From Meandrina meandrites (lineage: Eukaryota > Cnidaria > Anthozoa > Scleractinia > Meandrinidae), in assembly GCA_963693305.1 (NCBI GenBank), contig OY855906.1, positions 5,998,501 to 6,062,500 of the forward strand: a DNA stretch of 64,000 nt, given 5' to 3'. Of this stretch, positions 11,913 to 24,129 are shown one piece after another (the first letter of the stretch is position 1; every line of letters starts with the position of its first letter). The position numbers and the translations under genes were made by a program. Below the pieces are notes generated by a model. It saw only the letters and a list, made by a program, of their open reading frames with translations, was not told the DNA's origin and did not search any database.

Positions 11913-14900
11913 TTAGGTTTGTTTTTTGGCGGTGCTGTCATTTGGTGGTGTACTGTTCATGACCCCATTTGAGGGTTTCAGTCCAAAACTGCTTCCTTTC
12001 TTCGAGTCACTGAAGTGCAGCAGTACTTTGATCATGATGTAACCTGCAGGGGGAGTGGATAACTCGAGTAAGTGAAATGTAGGCAAACGGACACCCAGAG
12101 CGCGAAGTGCGAGCAACTCGCGCCCATTTCCTTCTAATAAAACAGAGGCGTCTGGGGAAGTAGGCTCGACTTCCGCCGTCCTCTCGTGTTCGGTCTTTCC
12201 TCCCCGAGAGTCTTTTCGAGGAGGAGCGCGGGCTCATTCCCCGAACAGCGGCTGGTAATCGAGCCTACTGGGAACGAGGCAGGGACAAAGTTGTTCCCAG
12301 AGTCTTGTCGGTTGTCCAATTCAAGATGGCGGCCACAGGGGTAGGGGTGGCAGCTATATTGGATTGTACACTCTGCTCAAATAAAAAGCGTCACCACACT
12401 GGGATTTGGAGGTTACAAGGAAACCCCACACCGCTTTCAGGCCCAAATAGCGCAGACAGTACGTTCGGTTTCCTTTTGACGTGATTCCCGCTCTGTTTTA
12501 TATTTGATTGTTACGAAAGTATAATCAGCGCGCTCCGATTTGTGCTTGTTATGTGAGTGATCCAATCTTTTTGCGTTTGGTTGTTATCTTACTAATTCGC
12601 GCGCAATGTTTTGTATTTGATCGTTACACAACATCAATCATTCACTCTTTGTTTTCTAGTTGCTACGTTAGTGCTCCACGCTCGGTTTTATGATTTGTTG
12701 CAATACATTGGTCATTCGCGCTCTGTTTTCTGTTTGACTGTTACATTAGTGATTCGCACGTTCTGCTTTGTGTTTGATTGTTACGATAGTGATCCGCGCG
12801 TTCTGTTTTGTGTTTGTTACGTTAGTGATTTGCGCGTTCTGTTTTGTGTTTGTTACGTTAGTGATTTGCGCGTTCTGTTTTGTGTTCCGCGCGTTGTGGT
12901 GTTTCATCGTTACGCTAGTGACTGTCACATTGGTGATCCGCACTCTGTTTTGTATTTGACAGTTACGTTTGTGATCCGCGCGTTCTGTTTTGTGTTTGTT
13001 ACGTTAGTGATCTGCGCGTTCTGTTTTGTGTTTGATTGTTGCAGTTAGTGATTCACACGCTCTGTTTTGTGTTTGATTGTTATGTTAGTGATCCGCGCGT
13101 CCTGTTTTCATTTGTGTTTCTTACGTTAGTGACCTGCGCGTTCTGTTTTGTGTTTGATTGTTACAGTAAGCGATTCGCACGCTCTGTTTTGTGTTTGATT
13201 GTTACGTTAGTGATTCGCACGCTTTGTTTTGTTTGATTGTTACGTTAGTGATTCGCACGATCTGATTTGTGTTTGATTGATACGTTAGTGATTCGCGCGT
13301 TGTTTTGTATTTAATTGTTACGTTTGTGATCCGCGCGCTCTGTATTGCATTTGATTGTTACGTTAGTGATCCGCGCGTTCTGTTTTGTGCTTGTTACGTG
13401 AGTGATTTATTCAGTGATTCTCGCGTTCTGTTTTGTGTTTGTCACGTTAGTAATTCGCGCGTTGTTTTGTATTTGATTGTTACGTAAGTGATTCGCGCGT
13501 TCTGTTTTGTATTTGATAATTACGTTAGTGATCGCGCTCTCTTAGTTGGTCTCGGTGATTATTTATTGCGTTTTGAACGTTAGCCCATTCGATTTGTTCA
13601 CATGAGGAAGGTCTGACCGCCTGAGACCGTAAATTAACATACTATTTATAAAATCTTGATGCAACTTACCTACTAGGGCAATTGTAGCAGCGGTTAAAAG
13701 AGAAGCAATGGAGCCAGAAAAAATGAGCGAAATGAAATACCAAACAAGAGGTAAGCACAAAATGATATTCCAGAATACAACAACGACCAGATTCTTGGAT
13801 TTCCTAGGAAACTCAAATCTGTCTGCTGGAAATCTACCATGTTCAAAAAAGTAACTCATTCCTTTGTCCTGAAAGAAATGGTAAAGGAAATGGTCACAAC
13901 AGCAATACAAGTGTGTTCTGTACGTTTCTGTGAAAGTAGGAGGATTAGGACGGGCAGGTCGTACACGGCGCCTAAACCAATCAGAACTCAAGCAGCAACA
14001 TGCTACCAGCATAAAGCGCGGGAAAATGGGCAAATAGCAGCAAGCGCGGGAAAATATGAAACCAGTGGCAAGCGCGGGAAAATGTGAAACTGGTGGCAAG
14101 CGCGGGAAAACATGTAACCAGTGGCAAGCGCGGGAAAATGTGAAACCGGTGGTAAAAGCGGGAAAATACGTAAACGACGACAAGCGCAGTAAACAGGCAA
14201 CTGACAGAAAAAGCCAAGACATTACACTGGAAGAAAGAGCGGGGAAACACCTTCCCTTTGTTAATTCACCTTTTCTTGGAAAGCCTCCCTGCACCACTTG
14301 GATGTATCCTCAATACTGTTGCATGGAATATCTTTAAGTGGAATTCGCCTAGATGAGAAGAGATGACACAGGCGAAAATGAAACTGCCGGCAAGGAAAAC
14401 AAGTCTTGGGCATTATCCTCCAATATAAGTCTTATATACTAGCCGCCTGAAGCGGTTTATTTACTTAAGTTAATTATTCTTCAATGCCGGAAAACATTCC
14501 GTACTCCAAAAGATTTCATGTCATTTAACGATTCTGAGGTTTCCAGACCACAGTCAGACACTTTTTCCTCTCTGCACAGAGCTGGCTACATTGGACAACA
14601 CATTCGACAAAATCTAAAGCAACTGAACAAATGACAGACTGCATTTAGCAAAGAAAACAAAAAACAAGCACAAGTTTCATTATTGCACTGTTCTGATCAC
14701 TCAACTGTAACTGTAATTCTAGCTTTATTAGCTGAGATAGATAAACTACTTTTATAGTTTGAAGATTCCTTTCCATCTATAAAGTTGGGTTTAACATGTG
14801 GTATTCTGCTGTTCCCTGCTGAATAAAACACATTTCTAAACTAGTATTAATTTTTCATTAATACCAGTATCAAATTGTTAATCATACTATTACCTTAACC

Positions 14901-17900
14901 AAAGATGAACCTCGTTGCCCTGCCCTGTGAGCATCCGAGTGAGGTTTGGTTCTTTGTTCTTCGGAAAAGCAACTTCCAAGTCATATACGGCAGGTACTAA
15001 AATCAAATATCATTAAAGAGACTGTTTCAACACAAGCCATTATTATATGAATAGCTCTCCATGAGTGGACAAGATGAATCAAATCCTGTACAGTGATTGG
15101 CTACTCAAGAGGGCAAGATGGGGCTACCTTGCCACTCATGATTGCTCACTGTCTCACAAGAAAGTGGAGGGGACAGGGGGGCAGGAAGGTGCAAGAGGGG
15201 ACAGGGGGGGGCAGGAAGGGTATAGGAGTAAGGAGAACAGAGGGCGGAAAGTAGGATTCTCAAGGTGGCAGGAACCAGGAGTAAAAGATACAGGAAGCAG
15301 AAAGTTTAGAGTCCCCCATCCCCACCACAAAAAAATGGTGTTCTCCATGCCATAAATTATAATAAAACCTCTGTGACCAAACATGCTTGGTCAAGATGGC
15401 TAGATATTGGCCTCCTTTTATGTGAAGGTGTCTTGAGCAAGATAAACAAAAAAAGGAACTTGGCCAGTACTCAGCCATCTTGACCTCATGCTTGGTTAAT
15501 AACTTCTTTATAATACAAATTTGACCCATCTTGACATCATGCTTGGTTAATAACTTATTTATAATACAAACTTGACCCACAGAAATTTCACAGTAGTGAA
15601 ACAATGTGTGGTTCCAGAAAATATCCATACTCCCCCCACAGAAGGGATTGGAAATTCCGGGGAGGAGAGGGGTCTCAAAGACCCAAAAATTTAAAGCAAT
15701 GTATGAAGCTAAATTGGAATTTCCGGAGGGGTGGGGGGGTCATTGGGCAAATCCCTTCCGTTGGGGCGTATGGATATTTTCTGGAACCACACAATTGTAT
15801 TTTCTTTTTTTATGAAAACTGAAGACATTTGGAAATTCAACTTTACCCTTGTCCTTAAAATATTGAACAGTCATGGAGAAGCCTCTTGATCTTGGTAGTA
15901 GATGGTGTTTTAACTCAGGCAAGCCATGTTCTCTAGCATATTCTACACTAGCCTGTACTTTTGCTTCTGTTAGCCTTGTTCCTTCTGCAAAGATTGCCAT
16001 CTGGAAGTAAAAAAATATAGTAATTACAGCCATAGTCTGGAAGTTACGTTAATTAATAAAAGGAGTTGTAAACCTTATTGTTACTGGTACTCATTTTTGC
16101 AGGAATTTTACAACTTTGCGGAAACGAAAACAGGCATATTTCATGGGACTCAATTGTTGTGATTTTGGTAAAAATATCCCATTAAAAAGGCTAAAAATAC
16201 ATTCTCACAAGTCCATAATTTTGCAATTTTTTAAAAAATTGCGAAAATCATGAAAATTAAGTCCTGTGAAAATAAGTAACAATAAGGCATGTTGGTTGTT
16301 TACATTCAAAATAACATTTGTCACCTAAGTGTTTTTTCTGTAAGTTACTGTTGACAGCTTCCTCGTGGGTGTTTGAGTTGGCCAAACAAAAACGGTGAAG
16401 CTAGGTTTTTTTCCCAGGTGGCCAAAAGGTAATAAAATCTTGTGCTGCTATTACACCAAGTGAGGCAAGTGATCAAAACCTCAACAGTGAAAATCCAAAA
16501 TGCATTGACGAATGGTTCAAATTAGTGTAATGCATGCCATCCAATTTGAAAAAAAATATTATTAGTGGATAAAACATTCTGAGAATGTGGGCGAGTGCAA
16601 TTTTCTTCTCCAAGAAAGTTTTCAAAGGGTGTGAGAGGTGATGAGTGGGCAAGACTGCTAATGTCAATTGCCGCACACCTCTCCTTTACCACAGCCCTCC
16701 CCAGGAAATTAGACAAGAAGAAGGCCTTGAATGATTAAATAAAGATGTTAAATTTAACTCATCAACAATAGATGAGCTTGGGGAAGGTGCATGGAAAGAT
16801 GGAGCCACAAGCACAAGACCTGGGCACCTAGGGTAACCATGACAACCCTGTAAGTGGCAACCACCAGGCACTGACACACTGAAAAAAGTGGAACAACGAT
16901 GCTTACAACATGTGTTACCTATCTTCTTTGTGCCTCGTGGCACATAAGGCCTCAACATATGGGGGCGCACAATCATACCTTGTTTTCATTGGTAACATTT
17001 AGACCATGCGCGCATTGTTGTAATCAAATTTTGAAATCTTGTGATGCATAAATGTTTGTGGCGCGAGCAACAAAAGGAGGATTTTGGATTTTGCATTGAA
17101 TCGGTTGTTGGGTTTATTTGTTGATCATTTTAATTGTTTTATTTGGGATTTTGTGAATTAGATTGGACTTAACAGCCACATTTAAAAATAACATCATAGT
17201 CTAGCTACCAACCCAGAATGGAAATGGGAAATCTTTTAGTGTACTCAAACTCCTTTCCAGGACTTTTTGATCCTTCTGCCAGTTTCGACGTAAAAAGACA
17301 AATTCTGTGCACCACCAGGAGAAGCCAATTATTGGCAAAAACTTCAAGTAACCTTTCATGTAGCACTTACAGGTCTGCAACAACAGAGAAGATTAAAAAT
17401 ATTACTTATTAACTGAACATAACGGATTGCAAGGGCAAAAATGGGAATATTAGTGTCGTAAAAGGTCAGTAACACAATTTACTGTTATGCATAGACTGTA
17501 ATTTGATAAGGTTATATCAACCAAATATAAAAATTTGATGAAGGGTTCATGCCAAATACAATTTGATTTTAGCTTTTTTACACCAAGTACTCTTCGGCAC
17601 CACATCTTAAAGGACTTCTGGGGACCTCAATCCAGTTTTTTTAGAGCATGTAACTGAAATTTCTGTGCCATTATGCCCAATATATTAAAATCAATTTAAT
17701 TTTGCAATTATGCAAAAGGCAAATTTTATTTTTTTAAACTGTTTACCATGTGAATCAATAAAGACACAAATTGCATGTGTATATGTTGATGCATCAATTT
17801 CCTATATCTTTTCAACGACATTCAATACCTTAATGAATTTTGTTTTTCAAATTCAAGGTATTCAAGGCACATACATGTGAACCCTGTTGATAAAATGATC

Positions 17901-18251
17901 ATATTTACCGCCAATACTCCTGCTCTATCAGCAAGTATGTATCCAATCAACCAATCAACATCACTGCGGTGATTACACAGACAGATAGCGCTCTCCTTTC
18001 CTATTTTATCAAAGTCTTCCTTTTTTCCATAGAGCTTGATATCCATACCTGACCACCACTCAGCAAGGAATGTTAACTCTGAAAACAAAACAAGTCCATC
18101 TTTCCATAAGGCAAAATTAAAGGCATATTTAAATTAATGGCAACCTAAAAATAATGGTCTGGCTTTGTTTAAAATGACTATATCAGTCCACTGAAGTAAC
18201 AAAAGAGGTATATTATAGGAAAATCAATTACCTGACGAGGGAATTCCACGT

Positions 18252-18314
<63 letters not shown>

Positions 18315-21300
18315 TGAAGTGAAATTTAACGTGGAATTCACGAGTCAGATAATGGATTTTCCTTGAATCGCATAGAACCTTTTAAACATGAAAATGTGGT
18401 GACTGTTACGAATTTTACCCGGGATTTTAGTGCAGCCTCACTTTCAAGTCGCAATACCGCGCTGAATACCCTCGCATCTCTAGCCAATCAGAGCGCGCGA
18501 ATTCTTTGAGCTATGCGATTCTATCATGAATTATACACGCAGGGTTTTCATTTGAGGCCGGAGGCTGGCCGTACCACCCGGTCGTTTCTCATTCCATGTT
18601 GAGTAATTTGATACCAATATTTCGGAAGGTTTTTTTACTTTTTTAACTATATTATTTAAAGAGAACTTGAGTGAACTCCAGCCCTGCCTGGGAAACTGAG
18701 AAACCCTGGAAATGGCATTTCTGACTGTTCTATTTTAAAAATTTTCTGCAGAGGGCATGCCCCCAGAACCCCCTAGATGCTTGCGCCTTCAGCACTTGCG
18801 AGGCGCCTTGTGGCACCAAGAAAAATTTCATGTCCAGTGCTTTCACAACTATGTCCACTACTTTACAAAACTATTGAAAGCCCTGATACAGGCATGAGAT
18901 TTTGATCGCAAATTGAAAAAGCCTTGAAGCTTTTTTTAAGTGATGCCCATGTGTCTTGAATAAATAACAACAAAAATAATAATTACATTTCATTTTCCCT
19001 TGAGTAATTCACATAATATCTTTGGCACATCTTCTGAACAAGCAAAGCTACTTGGTCACTCTCTCCTCCGCAGAGGCTCCTTCAGTGGAGGGGGGCGAAA
19101 AAACACGAAAAATGAAAAATAGGCCCGTGCGCTATCGTTTTGATTCTTCCCAGGCTCCTTGCGCTCTACCCATTTCCCAGTCCATATGAAAAAAAAAACA
19201 GAGGCCTCTGCGGAGGAGAGGGACTTGGTCATAATTTTAGCTCTGTAATATGACCACAAATGCATCAAAATCCCCGTGATAGTGCACCTTTAACAAACGG
19301 ATGTCAGATTTTGCACATGCTGCTTGAAAGACAAATGAGCTGTTATTTTTCTCAGAAGTACAGGCATAAGCAGAAGATCATTCGCAGAAAAATCACTGTC
19401 AGATTTTACTGTGCATGACCAGACCATTATTTGTAGACAGTTATTTGCAGATCACGTGATGGGCTCTCAGCCAATGAATAGGAAGAGAAAAATGTATTGC
19501 ATGAAAATAATTTTATTGATTGTGAGGACTGGGACATCTGTTTACTTCAAAATTAAAATTCGATCTGACTCTGTGGGTGGAAGTAGGAAGGAGCAAGAAA
19601 AACTGTGGAAACATTGCAGACATAAATACAAAACAAATACAGTTGAATGTAGTGAGTTAAAAACAATTAAATAACATAGATAGAAAGGTAAAAATTCGTT
19701 TGATGTCCTAAAATGTGAAAAACATATAGTATATAGCTATATATAAAACTAAAATGTTCTTTATTGAATATTATACATTATAAAAATATTGGCCAAAACA
19801 AGATTGCACGAGACAGATAATATGCAAGCCAGCAAGCCATGTGAGTCATGCGAGCCAGAAATCCCTAATCCCAATGAAAAGGCTAACCACAAGCTACCTA
19901 AACTACCGGTAACTGTAGACTAACCGGAGTGCTATTTAGGCTAACCAGAGTGCTATTTAGGCTAACTGACGTGTTATTTAAGCAAACTGGAATGGCTCGC
20001 ATGACTCGCCTTTTGTTCAGACCCATACATAAGGGCCGATTATATAACAAAGTTTAGACAGCATTTATGAAAGTTGTCATCTAGCCCATGTTTAAACCGC
20101 GAATACCAATAATTATTATTGTTTCTCCATAACCATGTTCAGAATCATGTCTAAACGCCGACTAAAGTTAGACCTGCTCACAGGTAGATTAAACACTGTT
20201 TAACAGTAATTTCTTGGCCAGCCATTTTGAAATGGAAGAACTACAGCGTCATACAGGCAGTGTGCCAATCAACATAATATTATTTACATTTACGGCAAAT
20301 TCTGTGTGTTTTAGGGACAGGTTTAATCCTTTAGAGAAATATGAATTTCTTCCCTAGCCTTTGCCTTCTTCATGCTGGTGTATCAAATATTTTCTACATC
20401 TGGAAATTCTCTTCCCAATTCTGCCAACAAAAGTTTTTTTTCTTTGCTAAAATTGGTTGTTCCACTGGATTTAGAAGCCATAATTAGTAAAATGTGCATA
20501 CAAGTAACTCAACAGACAATGTATTTCCTCAAAAGGCATTGTTTAAAGTCTGACTGGAAAAAAACATGGTTGAGTTGCATTGTAATGATATATTTGCAAT
20601 TGCAATTAAGCCAAAAACAAGTCAAGGGAAAACTCAGACTTTGTTTAAATAAGCAGGTCTTAGTATTTAATTTACCCATACTAAATTATTCACCATATGT
20701 TTGCCAACCTACAGGGCTCGAAAATTTTTCTGAAATTCTTATAGCCATGATATGGGCTAGCTGGCATTGCTTCTTTACTAGCTCAGAGCCTGAGAGCTCT
20801 AGCCCTCTTTCAGTTCAGTTGTTGCTCTTTCTTTCAATTTGTGTTGTATTCGCACTCCACATCCTTTGTGCTCCCACAAACGCTGATGACTCTTCAATGG
20901 GTAATCGCGAAAGTTTTATGTAACAGAGGGCTGGATTTGTCCACTTAAGATGAAATTTGTGACAGGTGTGGCAAAACATTGCACCCTTTTCCTCATCATA
21001 CTCCACCCATTCCTATTTTGTTTTCCACTCATTAAAAGAAAAAGAGCAAAATACATTCATAACATCCCACATGCTACGTGCCTCTTTGCACTAACCAACA
21101 TCTTTTCTAAATATTTCAATGCAGATCTTGCCAGTCAATTCAACAACTGAGCTTTTATTAGTGGCTTGCTAGCCCACTGGGCTAGGAAAGCACTTTATTC
21201 ACTAGCCAAACAAAAACTATCGCTAGTCCCAGGAGTCAGGCTATCGGATTTTTCGAGCCCTGAACCTAACTTTACAAATTTAAAAATTTATAGCATTTCC

Positions 21301-23294
21301 AAGTAAATTGGTGTGAATTGAAAATACAACATGGTGAAAAATTAGCAATCAAAGTTGGATTATTGAACTAAAAACAAAACAATAACACCCACACCACAGA
21401 CAATCTGGCTGGAAATTATGCAAATAAAACGAGGAAATTGTGGAAATACGTCAGAGAAACCATCTCACTTTAAATAGCAGGAGACAGCACCATGCTCACA
21501 TGCAAAATAATATTGGCAAGCTCTTCCATGTAGCAGCAAATTTATGGTCAAAGCAAGGCTTAAATGAATGTCTGTGGTGAGTCTCTTCCAGGGTTAATAT
21601 AATTTCATACTCTGGAGATTTAGACTAAGGTGTCAGTTTTAATCAAATGCAGAGAAGAAGCAGGACAAACAAAATAAATTATAGAGTACATGTATCAACT
21701 ATGGAAAAACATTGTGATCGAAATATCCAAACTCCTTTAAAGCAGTGTTGGTTCTTATAAGGGAGGGCAAAGTCATAACACCTGGAGAAGAAGTTTCCCT
21801 CTATGCAAGGACAGCGAAAACCAAATGAACAAACTCAACTCACCTATGATATAATATTGTTAAAATCTAGGAATTGGCTAAGGGCATGAATCTAAAACAT
21901 TATTCATTTTAGTTGCATTGACTAACAGAAAATGCCTGATCAAAATTTCAAGAAGAGGAAATTGAGATATAAATGAGCAATATGGCACAGCCAGAAATTG
22001 AAAAAAAAAGCATCTGGCTTGTGTGGCTGTAAAACATTTGGATTGTGAGTATTATATAAGTAATGTTGCCTGCTAAAATGAGGTCACTGGAGTGTCATAT
22101 GATATGCAGTCGATGAACATCAGCTGACGTAATTTATTACTAATTTTTGGACATGCCAGTCAGCTAATACTTAGCAGGCACTGTACAAACAACTGTTTAT
22201 TAATTAAGTTAAACATATTTTATCTTTTTTTATCAGGGAGTCTAATTTTCAAGTAAAACAGAGAGAGAAAATAACCAAAATTTATCATTTGATGCTATGA
22301 TGCATGATTAATTACCCTAGATACAGTGACAGCAAAGCAACCTCAGACTCTCCGAGAATCAGACTAGGATTTAAGAGGGCAGTTTTGAAAACAGGTATAG
22401 AAAGTGACTTACTTTGGTTGAAATAGGGTCAGCATCTAGAGAAACCAACAGTACACCCCACCACCAAAAAATTCAATAAATTCTGTCTCCTCTCGCTTGG
22501 ATGTAAGGGACATTTCTTATCAGCCCCTTGTATGAGGAGAAGGGAGTAATACACAGAGGTGAAGGGCTAACTGAGTGACGATTTGAGTTAGGGCAAAGTT
22601 GCATATTTTATTTTGGGAGTCCACGGGTGGGTGCTTAAAATAATAATTAATGCTTTATTTAAAGAGGATGACATTAAGAACTGATGACTCAGTAGTTTAT
22701 ATAATAGCCCTCCATAATAACTTACCTAAAACTAGAATAAATTATTAATTCCAGTTTTAAAAAAATCTTAATACACATAGTCAGTTACTGACAACATGCT
22801 TATTAAAGACTTCAAAAATGCATTAATAATTCATAAAGAAAATACAAAAGAAATTAATGTTTAATGAGTGTCTTCATATCTGATAAAGACACGGCTAAAC
22901 TTTGCATCCAATTTTCTTGGCCAAAATAGCCCCAAATCTAAATATTATTGCAAGAATGGGTTGATCTACATCAGAAGATTTTGAAGCCGTTCAATAAATT
23001 CGCAGTTCGTGTTTTATCAAGTCTAAAACACTCAGCTGCACCTCGTGTTTTAAACTTGATAAAACATTGCTGCTCATTTATTAAACATTACATAAACATC
23101 AAAGTTTTGTACTTACGACACCAGTGCAGATACACGACATTCAAATTGAGCCATCTGAACAAGTCTTTGTTAATGATCCATAGTGGCAACAGGAGAAGCT
23201 GAATACAATTGATGATAAGGCCACTGGCTAAGAAAACTATGACCAGCCACAACCACACCACTGGAAATTTCTTCACACTCGGTGGTAAGACCAT
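11913..23294 (-). CDS. AGPAT: 1-acyl-sn-glycerol-3-phosphate acyltransferase (LPAAT/AGPAT family), 391 aa
   Basis: Membrane enzyme that acylates lysophosphatidic acid with acyl-CoA to phosphatidic acid, normally in the ER (family knowledge). Eight coding exons on the minus strand: 23294-23117, 18078-17909, 17374-17213, 16000-15847, 14996-14894, 14348-14270, 13868-13670, 12043-11913; all phases agree and the total is 392 codons with TAA. Visible: N-terminal hydrophobic segment (about residues 11-30), the catalytic NHX4D motif as NHRSDVDWL, FLRRNWQKD, EGTRLTEAK and VPAVYD (acyltransferase blocks I to IV), then two C-terminal hydrophobic segments (LVVVVFWNIILCLPLVWYF and SIASLLTAATIALVG) and the tail block DSKKGSSFG also found in animal AGPAT3/4. 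Overall order and length fit AGPAT3/4 (about 376 aa), but NHRSDxDWL and EGTRxTEAK are closer to plant LPAT2/3. The donor after exon 3 is GTTGGT, weak, but it is the only one that keeps frame. Introns carry minisatellites and MITEs. Exact subtype is not resolved. Confidence 0.93.
12505..13545 (+). repeat. Minisatellite, 36-42 base period, about 25 degenerate copies
   Basis: Imperfect tandem repeat of the unit GTTAGTGATCCGCGCGTTCT plus GTTTTGTGTTTGATTGTTAC; shorter 36-base units lack part of the end. It produces long but repetitive open frames (FCFVFDCYVSDPRVL), which are not a gene. It fills most of the last intron of the acyltransferase gene. Confidence 0.9.
14014..14195 (+). repeat. Minisatellite, 28-base period, about 7 copies
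   Basis: Tandem copies of AAGCGCGGGAAAATGTGAAA plus CCAGTGGC with a 28-base spacing, the last two decayed. It lies between exons six and seven of the acyltransferase gene, 146 bases before the splice acceptor in transcription order. Confidence 0.85.
15385..15560. mobile_element. Inverted-repeat element (GGTCAAGATGGC family) plus a 52-base direct duplication
   Basis: Ends TGGTCAAGATGGCTAGATAT and GGCCAGTACTCAGCCATCTT pair with each other, as in the copy at 11135-11285. The right end is followed by two tandem 52-base units (CATCTTGACCTCATGCTTGG and onward). In an acyltransferase intron. Confidence 0.6.
15605..15793. mobile_element. Complete MITE with 26-base perfect terminal inverted repeats
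   Basis: Left end TGTGTGGTTCCAGAAAATAT + CCATAC is matched exactly by the reverse complement at the right end. Total 189 bases, no transposase. Only 54 bases from acyltransferase exon four. Partial relatives at 184 and 61242. Confidence 0.8.
18218..18362. mobile_element. Fold-back element of about 145 bases
   Basis: Arms (GGAAAATCAATTACCTGACG onward; and GAGTCAGATAATGGATTTTCC at the right) are near-perfect reverse complements over about 60 bases around a short centre (ATCGCGAAGCGAT). In the first acyltransferase coding intron. Confidence 0.8.
20712..21262. mobile_element. MITE with CAGGGCTCGAAA terminal inverted repeats, copy 2
   Basis: Begins CAGGGCTCGAAAA and ends TTTTCGAGCCCTG, flanked by a perfect 6-base direct repeat AACCTA (20706-20711 and 21263-21268). 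Interior differs from copy 1 apart from short inverted motifs (CTAGCCCA/TGGGCTAG). No transposase. In an acyltransferase intron. Confidence 0.8.
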
Positions 23295-23335
23295 GATTCC
23301 AAGAGCAGTTAATGTGTTTCCTTAAAAGCTCTCTC
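23295..23335 (-). other. 5' UTR part of the first coding exon of the acyltransferase gene
   Basis: A 3' splice site (TTTTCTTAG on the minus strand) lies 41 bases upstream of the ATG at 23294, marking this as the 5' UTR portion of the ATG-bearing exon. The same acceptor and exon start are present a second time at about 23480-23520 in a local tandem duplication. Confidence 0.55.
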
Positions 23336-23645
23336 CTAAGAAAAGATCACAAAAAATAGTTAAATACTAACATACTTTTCAAGGTCCAGATGGTTGAGGG
23401 TTATATGTTTTGCCTTGTCGGTTATTCTGTATGGTTTTTGCTACTTCAGCTGTCAGCTGAACTAGTGGCTGAAGACTCGACTGTTTCCTTAAAAGCTCTC
23501 TTAAAAGCTCTCTCCTAAGAAAAGATCATAAATATTTTATACTTCTCAAGGTCCAGATGGTTTAGGGTTATACTTTTTGCCTTGTCAGTTATTCTGTAAG
23601 GTTTTTGCCACTTTAGCTGTCAGCCGAACCAGTGGCTGAAGAGTC
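23314..23645 (+). repeat. Tandem duplication of about 165 bases covering the 5' UTR splice acceptor
   Basis: The block CCTTAAAAGCTCTCTCCTAA through GTGGCTGAAGA is present twice in a row with a few differences. It includes the acceptor and first bases of the acyltransferase ATG exon. Confidence 0.75.
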
Positions 23646-23939
23646 GATGTTGATTGGCTCCAAGGGCCCAAAATGCCGGGTGTTTCATTTTCTGACATTC
23701 TGTTTTCAAGAAGACCCCAATTGCAAACCTTCCACTTTTCAAAACCTTAAAACTAAAAGTAATCCAAAGAAAGTTCTTCACGCTTCATTTCTTTGCAAAT
23801 AATTATCACAAATTAAAATGAAGCACCCAACAGGATTATGGAACATTTTCGAATGGTTCCTTAAAATAATTATTTAGGCAAGCAAGAAAGATACATAACT
23901 AACAAAGTGAGTAGTAAAGACTTTTAAGCCCAACTGGCA

Positions 23940-24120
23940 CATAGTTCTTGGCACTTAACTCTAGTTTCCGTAGCGTGAAGCAGCTAGGAGTATTGCTACT
24001 CCCCCCTGGATGGGATGCTAGTCCATCACAGGTTGCTCCCTAGCATTCTGTCAGGTTGCCCAAACAATTTGCCAGGACCAATTTATACTCCTGGGTGGAC
24101 TGTGTACTTTCAGAGCCTGA
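23940..24120 (-). repeat. SINE family 2 copy
   Basis: Contains GGAGTATTGCTACTCCCCCC and GGATGGGATGCTAGTCCATC, reverse complement of the copy at 6590-6775. Confidence 0.65.
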
Positions 24121-24129
24121 ATAAAAGAA

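Noticed and set aside
12508..13487. Several long plus-strand frames rich in FCFVFDCYVSD
   Set aside because: They follow the 36-42 base minisatellite and reflect its period; no gene features, and they lie in an acyltransferase intron.
13981..14297. Long minus-strand frame with FPRLPLVSHFPALA repeats
   Set aside because: Produced by the 28-base tandem repeat running into the true exon at 13868-13670; only the exon is real coding.
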